Origin: an uncultured Lachnospiraceae bacterium
Lineage (GTDB): Bacteria > Bacillota > Clostridia > Lachnospirales > Lachnospiraceae
Length of the DNA: 64,000 nt
Assembly: GCA_949840805.1 (NCBI GenBank)
Contig: CATKXR010000016.1
Coordinates: forward strand, 18,835 to 82,834
Reading direction: 5' to 3'
Position numbers and translations under genes: made by a program. Under the pieces are notes generated by a model, which saw nothing but the letters and a program-made list of their open reading frames with translations, did no database searches and was not told where the DNA came from. Below, piece after piece: positions 34,626 through 43,926 of the stretch; positions within the stretch are counted from its first letter, which is position 1, and each line of letters starts with the position of its first letter.

Positions 34626-35911
34626 TGGGTGCAATATTAGTTATCATGTTCATTCTTTTTGTGGCGCTTGGCGTGCCGATCTCCTTTGCCTTGGGTGTGG
34701 TTTCTTTTACCGGTATCGCTTCCCTGGCACAGATTCCTAACACGGTTGTGTTTTCCAAGATGTTTAACGGCCTTAACAGCTTTACTCTTTTGGCGGTCCC
34801 GCTGTTTATTCTGGCCGCAAACCTGATGAACGAAGGAGAGATCACCGAGAAGCTGATTGACTGCTGTAACGCGCTGGTGGGCCATTTCCGCGGCGGCCTG
34901 GCCTATTCCAACGTGTTGGTGTCCATGATCTTTGCAGGTATTTCCGGTTCCTCCCAGGCTGATACGGCCGGTGTCGGTAAAATCTTTATTCCGGCTATGG
35001 AGAAACAGGGGTACGATAAGGGAACTTCCGTAGGCGTCACGGCGGCGTCCTCAACGTTAGGTTCGATTATACCGCCCAGTATTACCATGGTGGTGTATGC
35101 AGGTATTGCCAATGTCAGTACCGGCGCGTTGTTTATGTCAGGCCTTGTGCCGGGAATTTTGCTTGGCCTTGCCATGATGGCAGTGGTAAAGATGTATTCC
35201 AAAAAGAAAAACTTCCCTAAGTGTGAGAGGGTAGCGGCCAAGGATGCCATGAGACTGGTTTGGCAGTCCATGCCGGCGCTGCTTACTCCGATCATTTTGA
35301 TCGGCGGTATTGTTTCCGGTTTGTTTACACCTACCGAGTCCGCGGCTTTTGCCAGTATGTACGCTTTGCTGGTAGGCTTGTTCTTCTACCGGACGATTAA
35401 GGTGAAGAACCTGCCAAGGATCCTGATCGAGACCATGAAGATGTCTTCCTTGTCCCTGTTTGCACTGGCTACGGCCAATGCTTTGGGAGAGCTGCTCAGT
35501 TACTACCAGTTAAATGTGGTCGTTCAGCAGTTCTTTGCCAATATGGCCGGCGGATGGCTTGTATTTTTGTTAGTAGTGGTGGCGTTCTTTATGTTTGTCG
35601 GTACTTTTATGGATGCGGTTCCGGCTATGATCCTGTTTGTTCCGATTATTCTGCCGGCATCGAATGCTCTGGGCATCAGCCCCATTATCCTGGGTCTGAT
35701 CATCGTAGTTACCCTGGCCCTTGGCCTGGTTACGCCTCCCTATGGCCTGTGCCTGCTGATTGCTTCTTCTATCAGCGGAATTACCATTGAGGATGCATTT
35801 AAGGGAACTCTTCCCTATTTCCTGTCTTCGATCCTGGTGTTGATGCTGTTGGTGCTGTTCCCCATGGCGTGGCTGGCGCTTCCTGCAATGCTGTTCCCGG
35901 GATTGTTCTAA
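34625..35911 (+). CDS. TRAP transporter large permease (DctM/YiaN type)
   Basis: 428 aa with about 12 membrane helices. Family signatures include FILAANLMNEGEITEKLI near residue 60, GISGSSQADTAGVGKIFIPAMEKQGY near 110, STLGSIIPPSI near 140 and a C-terminal LGLVTPPYGLCLLIASSISG. It is the sodium- or proton-coupled translocation subunit. It completes the yiaL-yiaK-dctPQM set; kinase, aldolase and epimerase genes of the rest of the yia route are not in the window. Confidence 0.93.
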   Translation: MGAILVIMFILFVALGVPISFALGVVSFTGIASLAQIPNTVVFSKMFNGLNSFTLLAVPLFILAANLMNEGEITEKLIDCCNALVGHFRGGLAYSNVLVSMIFAGISGSSQADTAGVGKIFIPAMEKQGYDKGTSVGVTAASSTLGSIIPPSITMVVYAGIANVSTGALFMSGLVPGILLGLAMMAVVKMYSKKKNFPKCERVAAKDAMRLVWQSMPALLTPIILIGGIVSGLFTPTESAAFASMYALLVGLFFYRTIKVKNLPRILIETMKMSSLSLFALATANALGELLSYYQLNVVVQQFFANMAGGWLVFLLVVVAFFMFVGTFMDAVPAMILFVPIILPASNALGISPIILGLIIVVTLALGLVTPPYGLCLLIASSISGITIEDAFKGTLPYFLSSILVLMLLVLFPMAWLALPAMLFPGLF

Positions 35912-35944
35912 AAGAGATTAATAGGTCATATGTTTTAAGCAAAT

Positions 35945-35982
35945 AAAAGACCGGTCTGCCTTTCGGGGCAGACCGGTCTTTT
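35945..35982 (+). terminator. Terminator of the TRAP operon
   Basis: AAAAGACCGGTCTGCC pairs perfectly with GGCAGACCGGTCTTTT around TTTCGG. Confidence 0.92.
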
Positions 35983-36033
35983 CAGGTGCGCCTGGCGGCG
36001 CGCGTTTCTAACGGCGATTTGATTTTTGATCCA

Positions 36034-37713
36034 TTACATCAGGCGAAGTTTTTTGGAAATGGCCAGCAGCTTTCTTCCAAAAGGCATTTGGGGAAGTTCT
36101 TCTTCCGTGACAACTCTCAAAAGGATGGCCAGCACTCCGTATATTATCATGGCAACGGGAATGCTGACGGCCAGGGCAAGGGAATTTTTGGGAGCCAGGG
36201 AGAAAACAGCATAATAAGTACCCAGGGCGGCTGCGCCCATAAAAACGGACGCTATCAGGGGGAACAGGAATGTGGTCCTGATTTCCTGGCGGTAGTGCAG
36301 CGCCCTGCCGATAGAATGCCAGTTAAGGATACAGACTACCAGGGCAAAGGTTACATTTCCGATCACCAGGCCATAGACACTCCAGTTTAAATATTTTAAC
36401 ATGATGTAGACCAGAACGATATGCAGTATCAGGGAGACGGCGGAATGGGAGACGGACTTGCTCATCCGGTCAATTCCCTGAAGAACCGCGTTGGTGACGG
36501 TGGAAAGGGAAAAAAAGACTACGGCCAGGGAGCCAATCCTCATCAGGTTGGCGGAAAGCTCTGAGCTGTCATGAAAGATGAGCTGCATAATGGGGCCGGC
36601 CAGTACGCCCATGCCTACAGCGCAGGGGATAGCGATCAGCATATTAAACTTAACGGTCATGTAGATCTTGTATTTTACTTCCCGAAGCTTATGCTGGGTC
36701 CGGGAATGGACAATACTGGGAATCATGGATGCTCCCAGAGAAGAGGCAATGGCAACCGGAACATTGGAAAGCAGCCTGTATTCGCCGCCATAGATGCCTA
36801 AGAGGGTTGCTCGCTGTGTCTCGTCCAGGCCTTTTTTGTCCATGATCTGGCCGAACATGGAATTGTCTACAGAACCGCTGAGCTGGTAGACAAACTGGCT
36901 CAGGATAATAGGAGTCAGAGTAAGAAACAAGGCGAGGTAAACGTTTCTCCAGTTTTCCGCAGGGATCTGCTGGCGGCGTCTCAAAGCTTTTGCGTTGCGT
37001 ATCTGATAGCACAGCATCGTGATGGCAAGATAAATAAGCGCCGCCACAGCGCCGCACAAGGTTCCAAGAGTTCCGCCCGCAGCGCCGTATGATTTGACGT
37101 TCTCGCGGGAAGCGAACCAGGTCATAAAGGCATAGGAGGCAGCGATACTGACAACCGCGTGGACAATCTGCTCAATGATCTGGGAAACCGAGGTGGGAAC
37201 CATGTTTCCCTGTCCCTGGAAATAACCGCGGATGACACCCATAATAGAGAATACGAAAATGGTAGGGGCCATGACTTTCAACGGAAGGGCGCTGCTGGGG
37301 CTTTTAAAAATAACATCCGTGATAAAATCCCCGCAAAATAGAAGAAGGAGTGTCATGAAGCCACCGGCAGCGGCGCTGATGGTCAGGCCGCTCATAAAAA
37401 CGCGCCGCACATCCTGGTACTGCTTCCGGACCCGCCTGGCGGCGATCAGCTTGGACATGGCCAGGGGGAGGCTGTAGGAGGAAAGGATCAGGCCTATGTT
37501 GTAGATTTCATAAGCAGTATTATAGTAGCCTATTCCTTCTTGCCCCAGGATCCGTATCATAGGGACTTTGTAAAGGAGTCCGATGAAACGGACAATAATC
37601 CCTGCAACTGCAAGGATGCTGCCCTGAAGCAGCAGATCACCGGCGTTGGAGCTTTTTGGGTGATCCGGTTTCCGGGAGGGGGCGGACCTGTGTGGAGCGG
37701 TACGTTTTGCCAT
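36034..37713 (-). CDS. SpoVB/MurJ-type polysaccharide or lipid II flippase
   Basis: 559 aa of the MOP exporter superfamily with about 14 membrane helices. After a basic, proline-rich tail (residues 1-25), DLLLQGSILAVAGIIVRFIGLLYKVPMIRILGQEGIGYYNTAYEIYN is the classic SpoVB/YtgP start. The MSKLIAARR and later SIVHSRTQHKL segments fit. It likely flips a lipid-linked cell-wall precursor; SpoVB is needed for spore cortex in Bacillus, while YtgP-like paralogues act in vegetative wall synthesis. AAAGGAG precedes the ATG. Confidence 0.88.
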   Translation of the reverse strand: MAKRTAPHRSAPSRKPDHPKSSNAGDLLLQGSILAVAGIIVRFIGLLYKVPMIRILGQEGIGYYNTAYEIYNIGLILSSYSLPLAMSKLIAARRVRKQYQDVRRVFMSGLTISAAAGGFMTLLLLFCGDFITDVIFKSPSSALPLKVMAPTIFVFSIMGVIRGYFQGQGNMVPTSVSQIIEQIVHAVVSIAASYAFMTWFASRENVKSYGAAGGTLGTLCGAVAALIYLAITMLCYQIRNAKALRRRQQIPAENWRNVYLALFLTLTPIILSQFVYQLSGSVDNSMFGQIMDKKGLDETQRATLLGIYGGEYRLLSNVPVAIASSLGASMIPSIVHSRTQHKLREVKYKIYMTVKFNMLIAIPCAVGMGVLAGPIMQLIFHDSSELSANLMRIGSLAVVFFSLSTVTNAVLQGIDRMSKSVSHSAVSLILHIVLVYIMLKYLNWSVYGLVIGNVTFALVVCILNWHSIGRALHYRQEIRTTFLFPLIASVFMGAAALGTYYAVFSLAPKNSLALAVSIPVAMIIYGVLAILLRVVTEEELPQMPFGRKLLAISKKLRLM

Positions 37714-37903
37714 GGGAAAAGTCTCCTTTCCATATTACCATAGAGTATATCGCAGGTTTGGAAGGTTGGCAAGGCTGAACCGTGATTTATGAGAGGGATT
37801 TATGGCCTCATATGTTTTGTGGTGGCATGAACGGGGAAATTGTGTTAGAATATTTTGGAAGAATACAGGAGATGCGTGAGGCAGGTCTGAAGGAGGATTA
37901 AAG

Positions 37904-38617
37904 ATGCGGGTATGGTTTAAGAAGGGAATTGTATGGCTTCTGACAGTCATGCTGGTATTAGGGGCTGTAACCGGATGCGTTACAAAACAAGAAGGAAATT
38001 TCGATACGGTAGTTTTCCAGGAGCGGTCGGCAGTCCGGGAGGAGACAGAGCGGAGTGAATGGGAAGACGGGCAGGAAACCCGGGAAAGGCCGGAGGGGGA
38101 AGAAACTGCAGAAGAGGATATCCTGAAGGAAAAAGGGATGCCGGAAGCACCAGAAGAGTCCGAGCAGGGCCAGGAACCAGATGGATTTAAAGAAGGCGGC
38201 AGTGAAATATCGGAAACGGAATTCCGGGGATCGGAGAGTGAGGACGAACCGGCAGAAATTATGGAGGAAACCGCTCCCCGGGAGGACGGTGCATATATTT
38301 CGAAGGATGAGGTGGCTTCTTATCTGCATATTTATGGGCGTCTTCCGGATAATTATATTACAAAGAAGGAAGCGCAGGAGCTGGGATGGGACAGCAAGAA
38401 AGGCAATCTGGATGAGGTGGCGCCGGGAATGAGCATTGGCGGCAGCTACTTTGGAAATTATGAAGGGCTGCTTCCCAAAAAGAAAGGGAGAAAGTATTAT
38501 GAATGTGACCTGGAATATGAAGGCGGCTACAGGGGGGCGAAGCGGTTGATTTATTCGAATGACGGGCTGATCTTTTATACGGAAGACCATTATAAGACGT
38601 TTGAACAGTTATATTAG
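37904..38617 (+). CDS. Lipoprotein-anchored barnase-family ribonuclease
   Basis: 237 aa. The signal peptide ends in lipobox VTGC (Cys ~25). Residues ~35-125 are a very acidic Glu/Ser/Pro linker. The C-terminal ~110 residues are barnase-like: YLHIYGRLPDNYITKKEAQELGW, then GNLDEVAPGMSIGGSYFGN. Barnase catalytic residues are conserved in kind: Glu73 in YYECDLEY, Arg83/Arg87 in YRGAKRLIYS, and His102 in EDHYKTF; Lys27 is replaced by Arg. It should be an active RNase, tethered outside the cell. AAGGAGG precedes the ATG, and barstar follows 11 bases later. Confidence 0.9.
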   Translation: MRVWFKKGIVWLLTVMLVLGAVTGCVTKQEGNFDTVVFQERSAVREETERSEWEDGQETRERPEGEETAEEDILKEKGMPEAPEESEQGQEPDGFKEGGSEISETEFRGSESEDEPAEIMEETAPREDGAYISKDEVASYLHIYGRLPDNYITKKEAQELGWDSKKGNLDEVAPGMSIGGSYFGNYEGLLPKKKGRKYYECDLEYEGGYRGAKRLIYSNDGLIFYTEDHYKTFEQLY

Positions 38618-38628
38618 GGGGAGCCGGT

Positions 38629-38946
38629 ATGAAAAAGATATTGTTGGACTTTCATGTGGTGAAGAACCAGGAACAGCTACAGGACTATCTGGCGCTGATG
38701 TTTGGTTTCCCGGATTATTACGGGAAAAACCTGGATGCACTTTATGATATGCTTACGGAGCTTACGGAGGATACTTGTGTGGGAGTGTTTGGCACAGAGG
38801 AGACGGATGGGGACGGACGCCTGGCGAAATATTTAAGGCGTGTCAGCCGGGTTTTTCAGGATGCGGAAGAGGAGAATCCTCACCTGTGTGTGATCTTCCA
38901 GGAGTTTGAAAGAAATTTTGAAGGCGGTGAGGGGGAGTTGTTATGA
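38629..38946 (+). CDS. Barstar-family ribonuclease inhibitor
   Basis: 105 aa. The helix that plugs the barnase active site is well conserved: FGFPDYYGKNLDALYDMLTEL, with Tyr29/Asp35/Asp39-type positions recognisable. It should be cytoplasmic and protect the producer from the enzyme encoded just upstream. It overlaps the following gene by 4 bases (ATGA). Confidence 0.9.
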   Translation: MKKILLDFHVVKNQEQLQDYLALMFGFPDYYGKNLDALYDMLTELTEDTCVGVFGTEETDGDGRLAKYLRRVSRVFQDAEEENPHLCVIFQEFERNFEGGEGELL

Positions 38947-40244
38947 AAATAAAGCCTTTGCGGGATATTAAAATACGGACAAAATTGATGTTATTGGGAG
39001 CGGTATGTATTGTCGGGCTGGTGACATTGGAGAGGGAATCCGTCTTTACGGCATCCCGGATCAAACAGGCCGGAGATGACATGTCTGATATCTGGATGAA
39101 CGCGGTAATCGTGGCAGAGGAATTAAATACGGCCACTTCGGATTACCGGATCAAGGAAAGCCGTCACGCTGTAACTACGGATCCAAAACTTATGGAAGCT
39201 TTAGAGCAGGAGATGGGCCGGATCCGGAAGGAAATCGAAGTAATGTTTGACCAGTACAGGCAGCTTCCGACATGGGATTCCGACCAGGCGTTTATGGACG
39301 AGGCGGAACTTGCCTGGGACGGATATCTGGAATACAGTGAAGAACTGATCGAGACCAGCAAAGGGAATGACCGGGAGAAAGCAACGGCTATGATGATGGG
39401 ACACTCCCAGGAGCTGTTTGAAAAGGCAAGCAATATGTTTTTGGAGGCGGTGGCTCATGACAAGCGGGCTGTGGAGGTACAGAGAAACCAGGCGGAGGAG
39501 CTTTACCAGAGAATGTCTCTTGTGAAACTTTGGGTGATCGGGATTGTCACCTTTATTGTGACAGGGATGATCTGGTATCTGATTCGTTCCATTGAGAGGC
39601 CGGCTCAGGCACTTGTGGACGCGGCCAGGAGAGTTACCAACGGAAATCTGGATGTGCGGCTTCATGGCTGTTCCAGGGATGAGCTTGGGATATTGGAAGA
39701 TGCCATGAACCAGATGATTGAGCGCCTGGAAGACATTGTAAAAGATGAGATCCATTTGTTCCGGGAGACGGGAAGTGAGAATTTTCAGGCAAGATCCGCC
39801 TGCGAGCAGGCTTACCGGGGGGATTTTGCACCGATTTTGTATGGATTTACCAGCCTGCAGAGCCGGCTGAAGGCAATCAAGCAGAGACAGGGGGAGAACG
39901 AGGCCGCCATGGAAAACGAGCTCAGGCTGCAGAAGGAAAGAATAGAAGGGCTGCAGCAGGAACGGGAACAGCAGCGGGAGCGGGCCGCCGGGCTGAGGGT
40001 GGAGCGGGAGCAGCTTGCAGAGCGGGCCGCCCGTCTGGAGGCGGAGTTAGAGCGGGAGACGGGAAAAGCAGAACGGCTGGCAGCAGAACTTGAGAAGGAA
40101 ACGGAAAAATCAGCACAAACCAAGGCGGAGCTGGAGTGGAGGAAAAGAAACGAGGAGACGGTTTCGGCGGCTTTGCAGGATAAGGAGCCTGAAAATCAGC
40201 AGGATCAGCATATACAGATGAAAGATGAGGACGAAGGAGTATGA
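38943..40244 (+). CDS. Membrane sensor-like protein with HAMP and coiled coil, no output domain
   Basis: 433 aa. TM1 is at residues ~14-30, followed by a ~165-residue four-helix-bundle-like outer domain (MCP 4HB type). TM2 is at ~198-218 and a HAMP domain at ~220-270 (RPAQALVDAARRVTNGNLDVRL...DELGILEDAMNQMIERLE). The rest is a long Glu/Arg-rich coiled coil (residues ~310-410). It lacks the methyl-accepting hairpin, a kinase or a cyclase. It overlaps barstar upstream and recJ downstream by 4 bases each, so translation is coupled. Confidence 0.8.
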   Translation: MKIKPLRDIKIRTKLMLLGAVCIVGLVTLERESVFTASRIKQAGDDMSDIWMNAVIVAEELNTATSDYRIKESRHAVTTDPKLMEALEQEMGRIRKEIEVMFDQYRQLPTWDSDQAFMDEAELAWDGYLEYSEELIETSKGNDREKATAMMMGHSQELFEKASNMFLEAVAHDKRAVEVQRNQAEELYQRMSLVKLWVIGIVTFIVTGMIWYLIRSIERPAQALVDAARRVTNGNLDVRLHGCSRDELGILEDAMNQMIERLEDIVKDEIHLFRETGSENFQARSACEQAYRGDFAPILYGFTSLQSRLKAIKQRQGENEAAMENELRLQKERIEGLQQEREQQRERAAGLRVEREQLAERAARLEAELERETGKAERLAAELEKETEKSAQTKAELEWRKRNEETVSAALQDKEPENQQDQHIQMKDEDEGV

Positions 40245-41965
40245 TGAAAGACAGCCAGGCAACGTGGATGCTGCAGACAAAAAAAGCGGATTTTTCCGCA
40301 TTGGCCAGGCGTTTTCAGATCGACCCGGTGACAGTCCGTCTCATCCGCAACCGGGACATTGTGGGGGAACAGGGAATGGAGCGGTATCTGCACGGTACTC
40401 TTAAAGATTTGTATGATCCTCACCTGCTGAAAGATATGGATCTTGCGGTTTCCATATTAACGGAAAAGATCAGGAATGGCAGACGGATCCGTATTGTGGG
40501 GGATTATGATATTGACGGAATCTGTTCTACTTATCTTCTGTATAAGGGTATGACCCGGTGCGGCGCAAGGGTGGATTATCAGATTCCGGAAAGAATCCGG
40601 GATGGATATGGGATTAACGAATCCATTATCCGGCGTGCCTGCGAGGATGGGATCGATACGATTGTTACCTGCGACAACGGAATTGCAGCGCTGCAGCAGA
40701 TATGTATGGCCAAGGAACTGGGCATGACCGTGATTATAACGGATCATCATGAGGTGCCTTTAGATGATAAGGGAGAGGAACTCCCGCCGCCGGCAGATGC
40801 GGTTGTCAATCCGAAGCAGGCGGCCTGCGGCTATCCATTTAAGGGAATCTGCGGAGGCGTGGTAGCCTGTAAACTGGTGCAGGTGTTGTATGAAGCCTTT
40901 GCCATACCTTCACAAGAATGGGAAGATATGCTGGAATTTGCGGCCATTGCCACGGTGGGGGATGTAATGCGGCTGCAGGATGAGAACAGGATCCTTGTCC
41001 GTTTTGGGCTGCGGCAGATGGAAAGGACAAAAAGCCTGGGACTGAAAAAACTGGTGGAGGCCTGCGGTTTGAATATTCAGGAATTGACGGCATACCATAT
41101 CGGTTTTGTGATTGGACCTTGCCTGAATGCCAGCGGGCGGCTTCAGACTGCAAAACTGGCTTTGGATCTTCTTTTGTGCCAGGACGAGCAGGAGGCGGCT
41201 TCCATGGCCCAAGAGCTGCAGATATTAAATGAAGAGCGCAAGACCATGACCCAGCAGGGCGTGGATGAGGCCCTTAAACAAGTGGAGGAGCATTATGCCG
41301 GGGATTCGGTCTTGGTGATTTTTTTGCCGGATTGCCATGAATCTGTGGCGGGAATCATTGCAGGACGGGTGAGGGAGGCGTGGAACCGCCCGGTTTTTGT
41401 GCTGACCAGGGGGGAAGATTGTGTGAAAGGTTCCGGGCGTTCTATTGAGGCGTATCATATGTACCGGGAAATGTGCGGCGTGCAGGATCTTTTCCTGAAG
41501 TTCGGCGGCCATCCTATGGCGGCGGGCTTTTCCATGGAGGAATGCCACGTGGACGAGTTCAGGCGGCGTCTCAATGAACAGGCGGCGCTGAAGCCGGAGG
41601 ATTTTATCCCGAAGGTATGGATCGATGTGGCGATGCCTTTGGAATACCTGTCGGAACGCCTGGTAGGGGAATTGAAGCTGCTGGAACCGTTTGGGCAGGG
41701 AAATGAAAAACCCCAGTTTGCCCAGAAAGGCCTTCGGATCCGCAGCGTGCGGGTACTGGGAAAAAACAGGAATGCGGTGAAACTTTCTCTTGTGACGGAG
41801 AGGGGGCTGGCCATGGACGGGATGCTCTTTACGGAGGGGGACCGGTTTGTGGAAGAACTGGGAGCGAAAAAGACCATAGATGTGGTGTATTACCCGGATG
41901 TAAATGAATATAACGGGCGCCGGACCCTTCAGATTATCATACGGGAGTATAAACTGCATCCGTAA
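40241..41965 (+). CDS. recJ: Single-stranded-DNA-specific exonuclease RecJ
   Basis: 574 aa of the DHH phosphoesterase family. The Mn-binding motifs appear as VGDYDIDGICSTYLL near residue 85, VTCDNGIA near 142, ITDHHEVP near 168 (the DHH motif) and the DHHA1 segment FGGHPMAAGFSM near 420, with an OB-type tail. It degrades ssDNA 5' to 3' in recombination and base excision repair. It overlaps the HAMP gene by ATGA. It is a conserved housekeeping gene downstream of a toxin-immunity pair. Confidence 0.93.
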   Translation: MMKDSQATWMLQTKKADFSALARRFQIDPVTVRLIRNRDIVGEQGMERYLHGTLKDLYDPHLLKDMDLAVSILTEKIRNGRRIRIVGDYDIDGICSTYLLYKGMTRCGARVDYQIPERIRDGYGINESIIRRACEDGIDTIVTCDNGIAALQQICMAKELGMTVIITDHHEVPLDDKGEELPPPADAVVNPKQAACGYPFKGICGGVVACKLVQVLYEAFAIPSQEWEDMLEFAAIATVGDVMRLQDENRILVRFGLRQMERTKSLGLKKLVEACGLNIQELTAYHIGFVIGPCLNASGRLQTAKLALDLLLCQDEQEAASMAQELQILNEERKTMTQQGVDEALKQVEEHYAGDSVLVIFLPDCHESVAGIIAGRVREAWNRPVFVLTRGEDCVKGSGRSIEAYHMYREMCGVQDLFLKFGGHPMAAGFSMEECHVDEFRRRLNEQAALKPEDFIPKVWIDVAMPLEYLSERLVGELKLLEPFGQGNEKPQFAQKGLRIRSVRVLGKNRNAVKLSLVTERGLAMDGMLFTEGDRFVEELGAKKTIDVVYYPDVNEYNGRRTLQIIIREYKLHP

Positions 41966-41979
41966 AAGATATATAAATC

Positions 41980-42009
41980 TTGACACGAATTGTAAAGCTG
42001 TACTATAAT
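41980..42009 (+). promoter_or_regulatory. glyA promoter
   Basis: TTGACA (41980-41985), an 18-base spacer and TATAAT (42004-42009), near consensus. Confidence 0.8.
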
Positions 42010-42020
42010 CAGACACATCA

Positions 42021-42091
42021 TAACGGTTCAGGGAGTCTGAGCCGTTACGGAATATTAATAAAAAGGCACTGGAGAAAAGACCGGTGCCTTT
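42021..42091 (+). promoter_or_regulatory. Two-hairpin leader of glyA
   Basis: Hairpin 1 (42021-42047) pairs TAACGGTTCAG with CTGAGCCGTTA. Hairpin 2 (42062-42091) pairs AAAGGCACTGG with CCGGTGCCTTT and ends just before the ribosome site. The second has only a short T run. Neither matches a riboswitch that I recognise; attenuation or mRNA stability are both possible. Confidence 0.45.
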
Positions 42092-42112
42092 CCGGCAGAA
42101 AAGGAGATTATC

Positions 42113-43363
42113 ATGGTAAACGATATTATGAAATTCATCACGGATCATGATCCGGAGGTAGGAAAAGCCATTGAGCAGGAAGCGGCCCGTCAGAGGAGAA
42201 ATCTGGAACTGATTGCTTCGGAGAACATCGTGTCAGAGCCGGTGATGATGGCTATGGGAACGGTGCTGACCAATAAGTACGCAGAGGGATATTCCGGCAA
42301 GCGGTATTATGGCGGCTGTGAATATGTGGATGTGGTGGAGACCATTGCCATTGAACGGGCGAAGAAGCTGTTCGGATGTGATTATGCCAATGTGCAGCCC
42401 CACTCCGGCGCCCAGGCCAATATGGCGGTATTTCTGGCCATGTTAAAGCCCGGGGACACGGTTATGGGAATGAATTTAAACCATGGCGGCCATCTGACCC
42501 ATGGAAGCCCTGTGAATTTCTCCGGCCTGTATTTTAATATTGTTCCTTATGGGGTGAATGATGAGGGATATATCGATTATGAAGAGCTGGAGAGAATTGC
42601 GGTGGAAAGCAGGCCGAAACTGATCGTGGCGGGAGCCAGCGCTTATGCAAGGGAGATTGACTTTAAGCGGTTCCGCCAGGTGGCGGATAAGGTAGGGGCT
42701 TTTCTCATGGTGGATATGGCTCATATTGCCGGCCTGGTAGCGGCCGGGGAGCATCCCAGCCCTGTCCCTTACGCGGATGTGGTGACGACTACTACCCATA
42801 AGACCCTGCGCGGCCCGAGAGGCGGCCTGATCCTTGCCAACCAAGAGGCGGCGGATAAGTTTAACTTTAATAAGGCGATTTTCCCGGGAACTCAGGGAGG
42901 GCCTTTGGAGCATGTGATCGCGGCAAAGGCAGTCTGCTTTGGAGAGGCGCTGAAGCCGGAATTTAAGACATACCAGGCACAGGTAAGGAAGAATGCGGCG
43001 GCCCTGGCAGAGGCTTTAATGGGACAAGGTTTTAAGCTTCTGACAGGAGGAACAGACAATCATCTGATGCTGGCAGACCTGCGGGGGATGGAGGTGTCTG
43101 GCAAGGAGCTTCAGAACCGTTGTGACGAGGTTTATATCACTCTTAATAAGAATACGGTTCCCAATGATCCGAGAAGCCCGTTTGTCACCTCGGGAGTGAG
43201 GATCGGCACCCCTGCCGTTACTTCCCGCGGGCTGACAGAAGCGGATATGCCGAAGGTGGCAGAGTGTATCTGGCTTGCAGCGACGGATTTTGAGAATAAG
43301 GCAGACTATATACGGGCGGAAGTGACAAAGCTTTGCGACCGGTATCCGATTTATCAGGGATAA
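42113..43363 (+). CDS. glyA: Serine hydroxymethyltransferase
   Basis: 416 aa, PLP-dependent, interconverting serine and glycine with transfer of the C1 unit to tetrahydrofolate. Landmarks are [35 protein letters not shown], the PLP lysine motif [16 protein letters not shown] near residue 225, and [14 protein letters not shown] near 360. AAAAGGAG precedes the ATG. It has its own promoter and leader. Confidence 0.97.
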   Translation: MVNDIMKFITDHDPEVGKAIEQEAARQRRNLELIASENIVSEPVMMAMGTVLTNKYAEGYSGKRYYGGCEYVDVVETIAIERAKKLFGCDYANVQPHSGAQANMAVFLAMLKPGDTVMGMNLNHGGHLTHGSPVNFSGLYFNIVPYGVNDEGYIDYEELERIAVESRPKLIVAGASAYAREIDFKRFRQVADKVGAFLMVDMAHIAGLVAAGEHPSPVPYADVVTTTTHKTLRGPRGGLILANQEAADKFNFNKAIFPGTQGGPLEHVIAAKAVCFGEALKPEFKTYQAQVRKNAAALAEALMGQGFKLLTGGTDNHLMLADLRGMEVSGKELQNRCDEVYITLNKNTVPNDPRSPFVTSGVRIGTPAVTSRGLTEADMPKVAECIWLAATDFENKADYIRAEVTKLCDRYPIYQG

Positions 43364-43371
43364 ATTCTGAA

Positions 43372-43413
43372 GGCGGCATGGTTACTGACCGGTTTGGGCA
43401 GCAGCCATGCCGC
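43372..43413 (+). terminator. glyA terminator-like hairpin
   Basis: GGCGGCATGG pairs perfectly with CCATGCCGCC around a 22-base loop. The T run after it is poor. Confidence 0.55.
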
Positions 43414-43457
43414 CTGTTTCAGTCAGTTTCAGACGTTGCCGGTTCCAAAAAAAGTAC

Positions 43458-43486
43458 TTGCATTTCGTGGCAGATTCTGTTAAAAT
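43458..43486 (+). promoter_or_regulatory. Promoter of the rpsF-ssb-rpsR operon
   Basis: TTGCAT (43458-43463), a 17-base spacer and TAAAAT (43481-43486). The ~70-base leader holds CTTGAT/ATCAAG around a short loop, where an S6:S18-binding element would be expected; I cannot confirm the motif. Confidence 0.65.
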
Positions 43487-43559
43487 ATTTATTCGTGACA
43501 CAATATTCCTTGCTCTTGATACGGATATCAAGGGCCAGAGACCACAAGGAGGTAAAGCA

Positions 43560-43853
43560 ATGAACAAGTATGAGTTAGCAGTTGTTCTGAGCGCAAAACT
43601 CGAAGATGAAGAAAGAGCAGCCGCGTTGGAGAAGGTGCAGGGGTATATCACCCGTTTTGGAGGCACTGTGACCAATGTGGACGACTGGGGCAAGAAAAGG
43701 CTTGCATATGAGATCCAGAAGATGAGAGAGGCTTTCTATTACTTCATCCAGTTCGAGACTGAGGACACCAACTGCCCCAACGAAGTGGAAGCCCACATTC
43801 GTATTATGGAGCCGGTGATCCGCTATCTTTGCGTAAAGCAGGACGAGCAGTGA
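43560..43853 (+). CDS. rpsF: 30S ribosomal protein S6
   Basis: 97 aa: NKYELAVVLSAKLEDEE start, VDDWGKKRLAYEIQK core and YYFIQFE strand are characteristic. AAGGAGG precedes the ATG. S6 pairs with S18 on the platform of the 30S subunit, and its gene leads the usual S6-SSB-S18 operon. Confidence 0.97.
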   Translation: MNKYELAVVLSAKLEDEERAAALEKVQGYITRFGGTVTNVDDWGKKRLAYEIQKMREAFYYFIQFETEDTNCPNEVEAHIRIMEPVIRYLCVKQDEQ

Positions 43854-43926
43854 GAACAGGCAGCAGGGAGGAATATCCAAACTGTTGCAGGAATAGACGA
43901 CCAGCTTAAAAAGGAAGAGTGATGGT

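Noticed and set aside
42010..42112. Tetrahydrofolate, glycine or SAM riboswitch before glyA
   Set aside because: The short leader lacks the conserved loop sequences of those classes that I can recall. Only two simple hairpins are seen.
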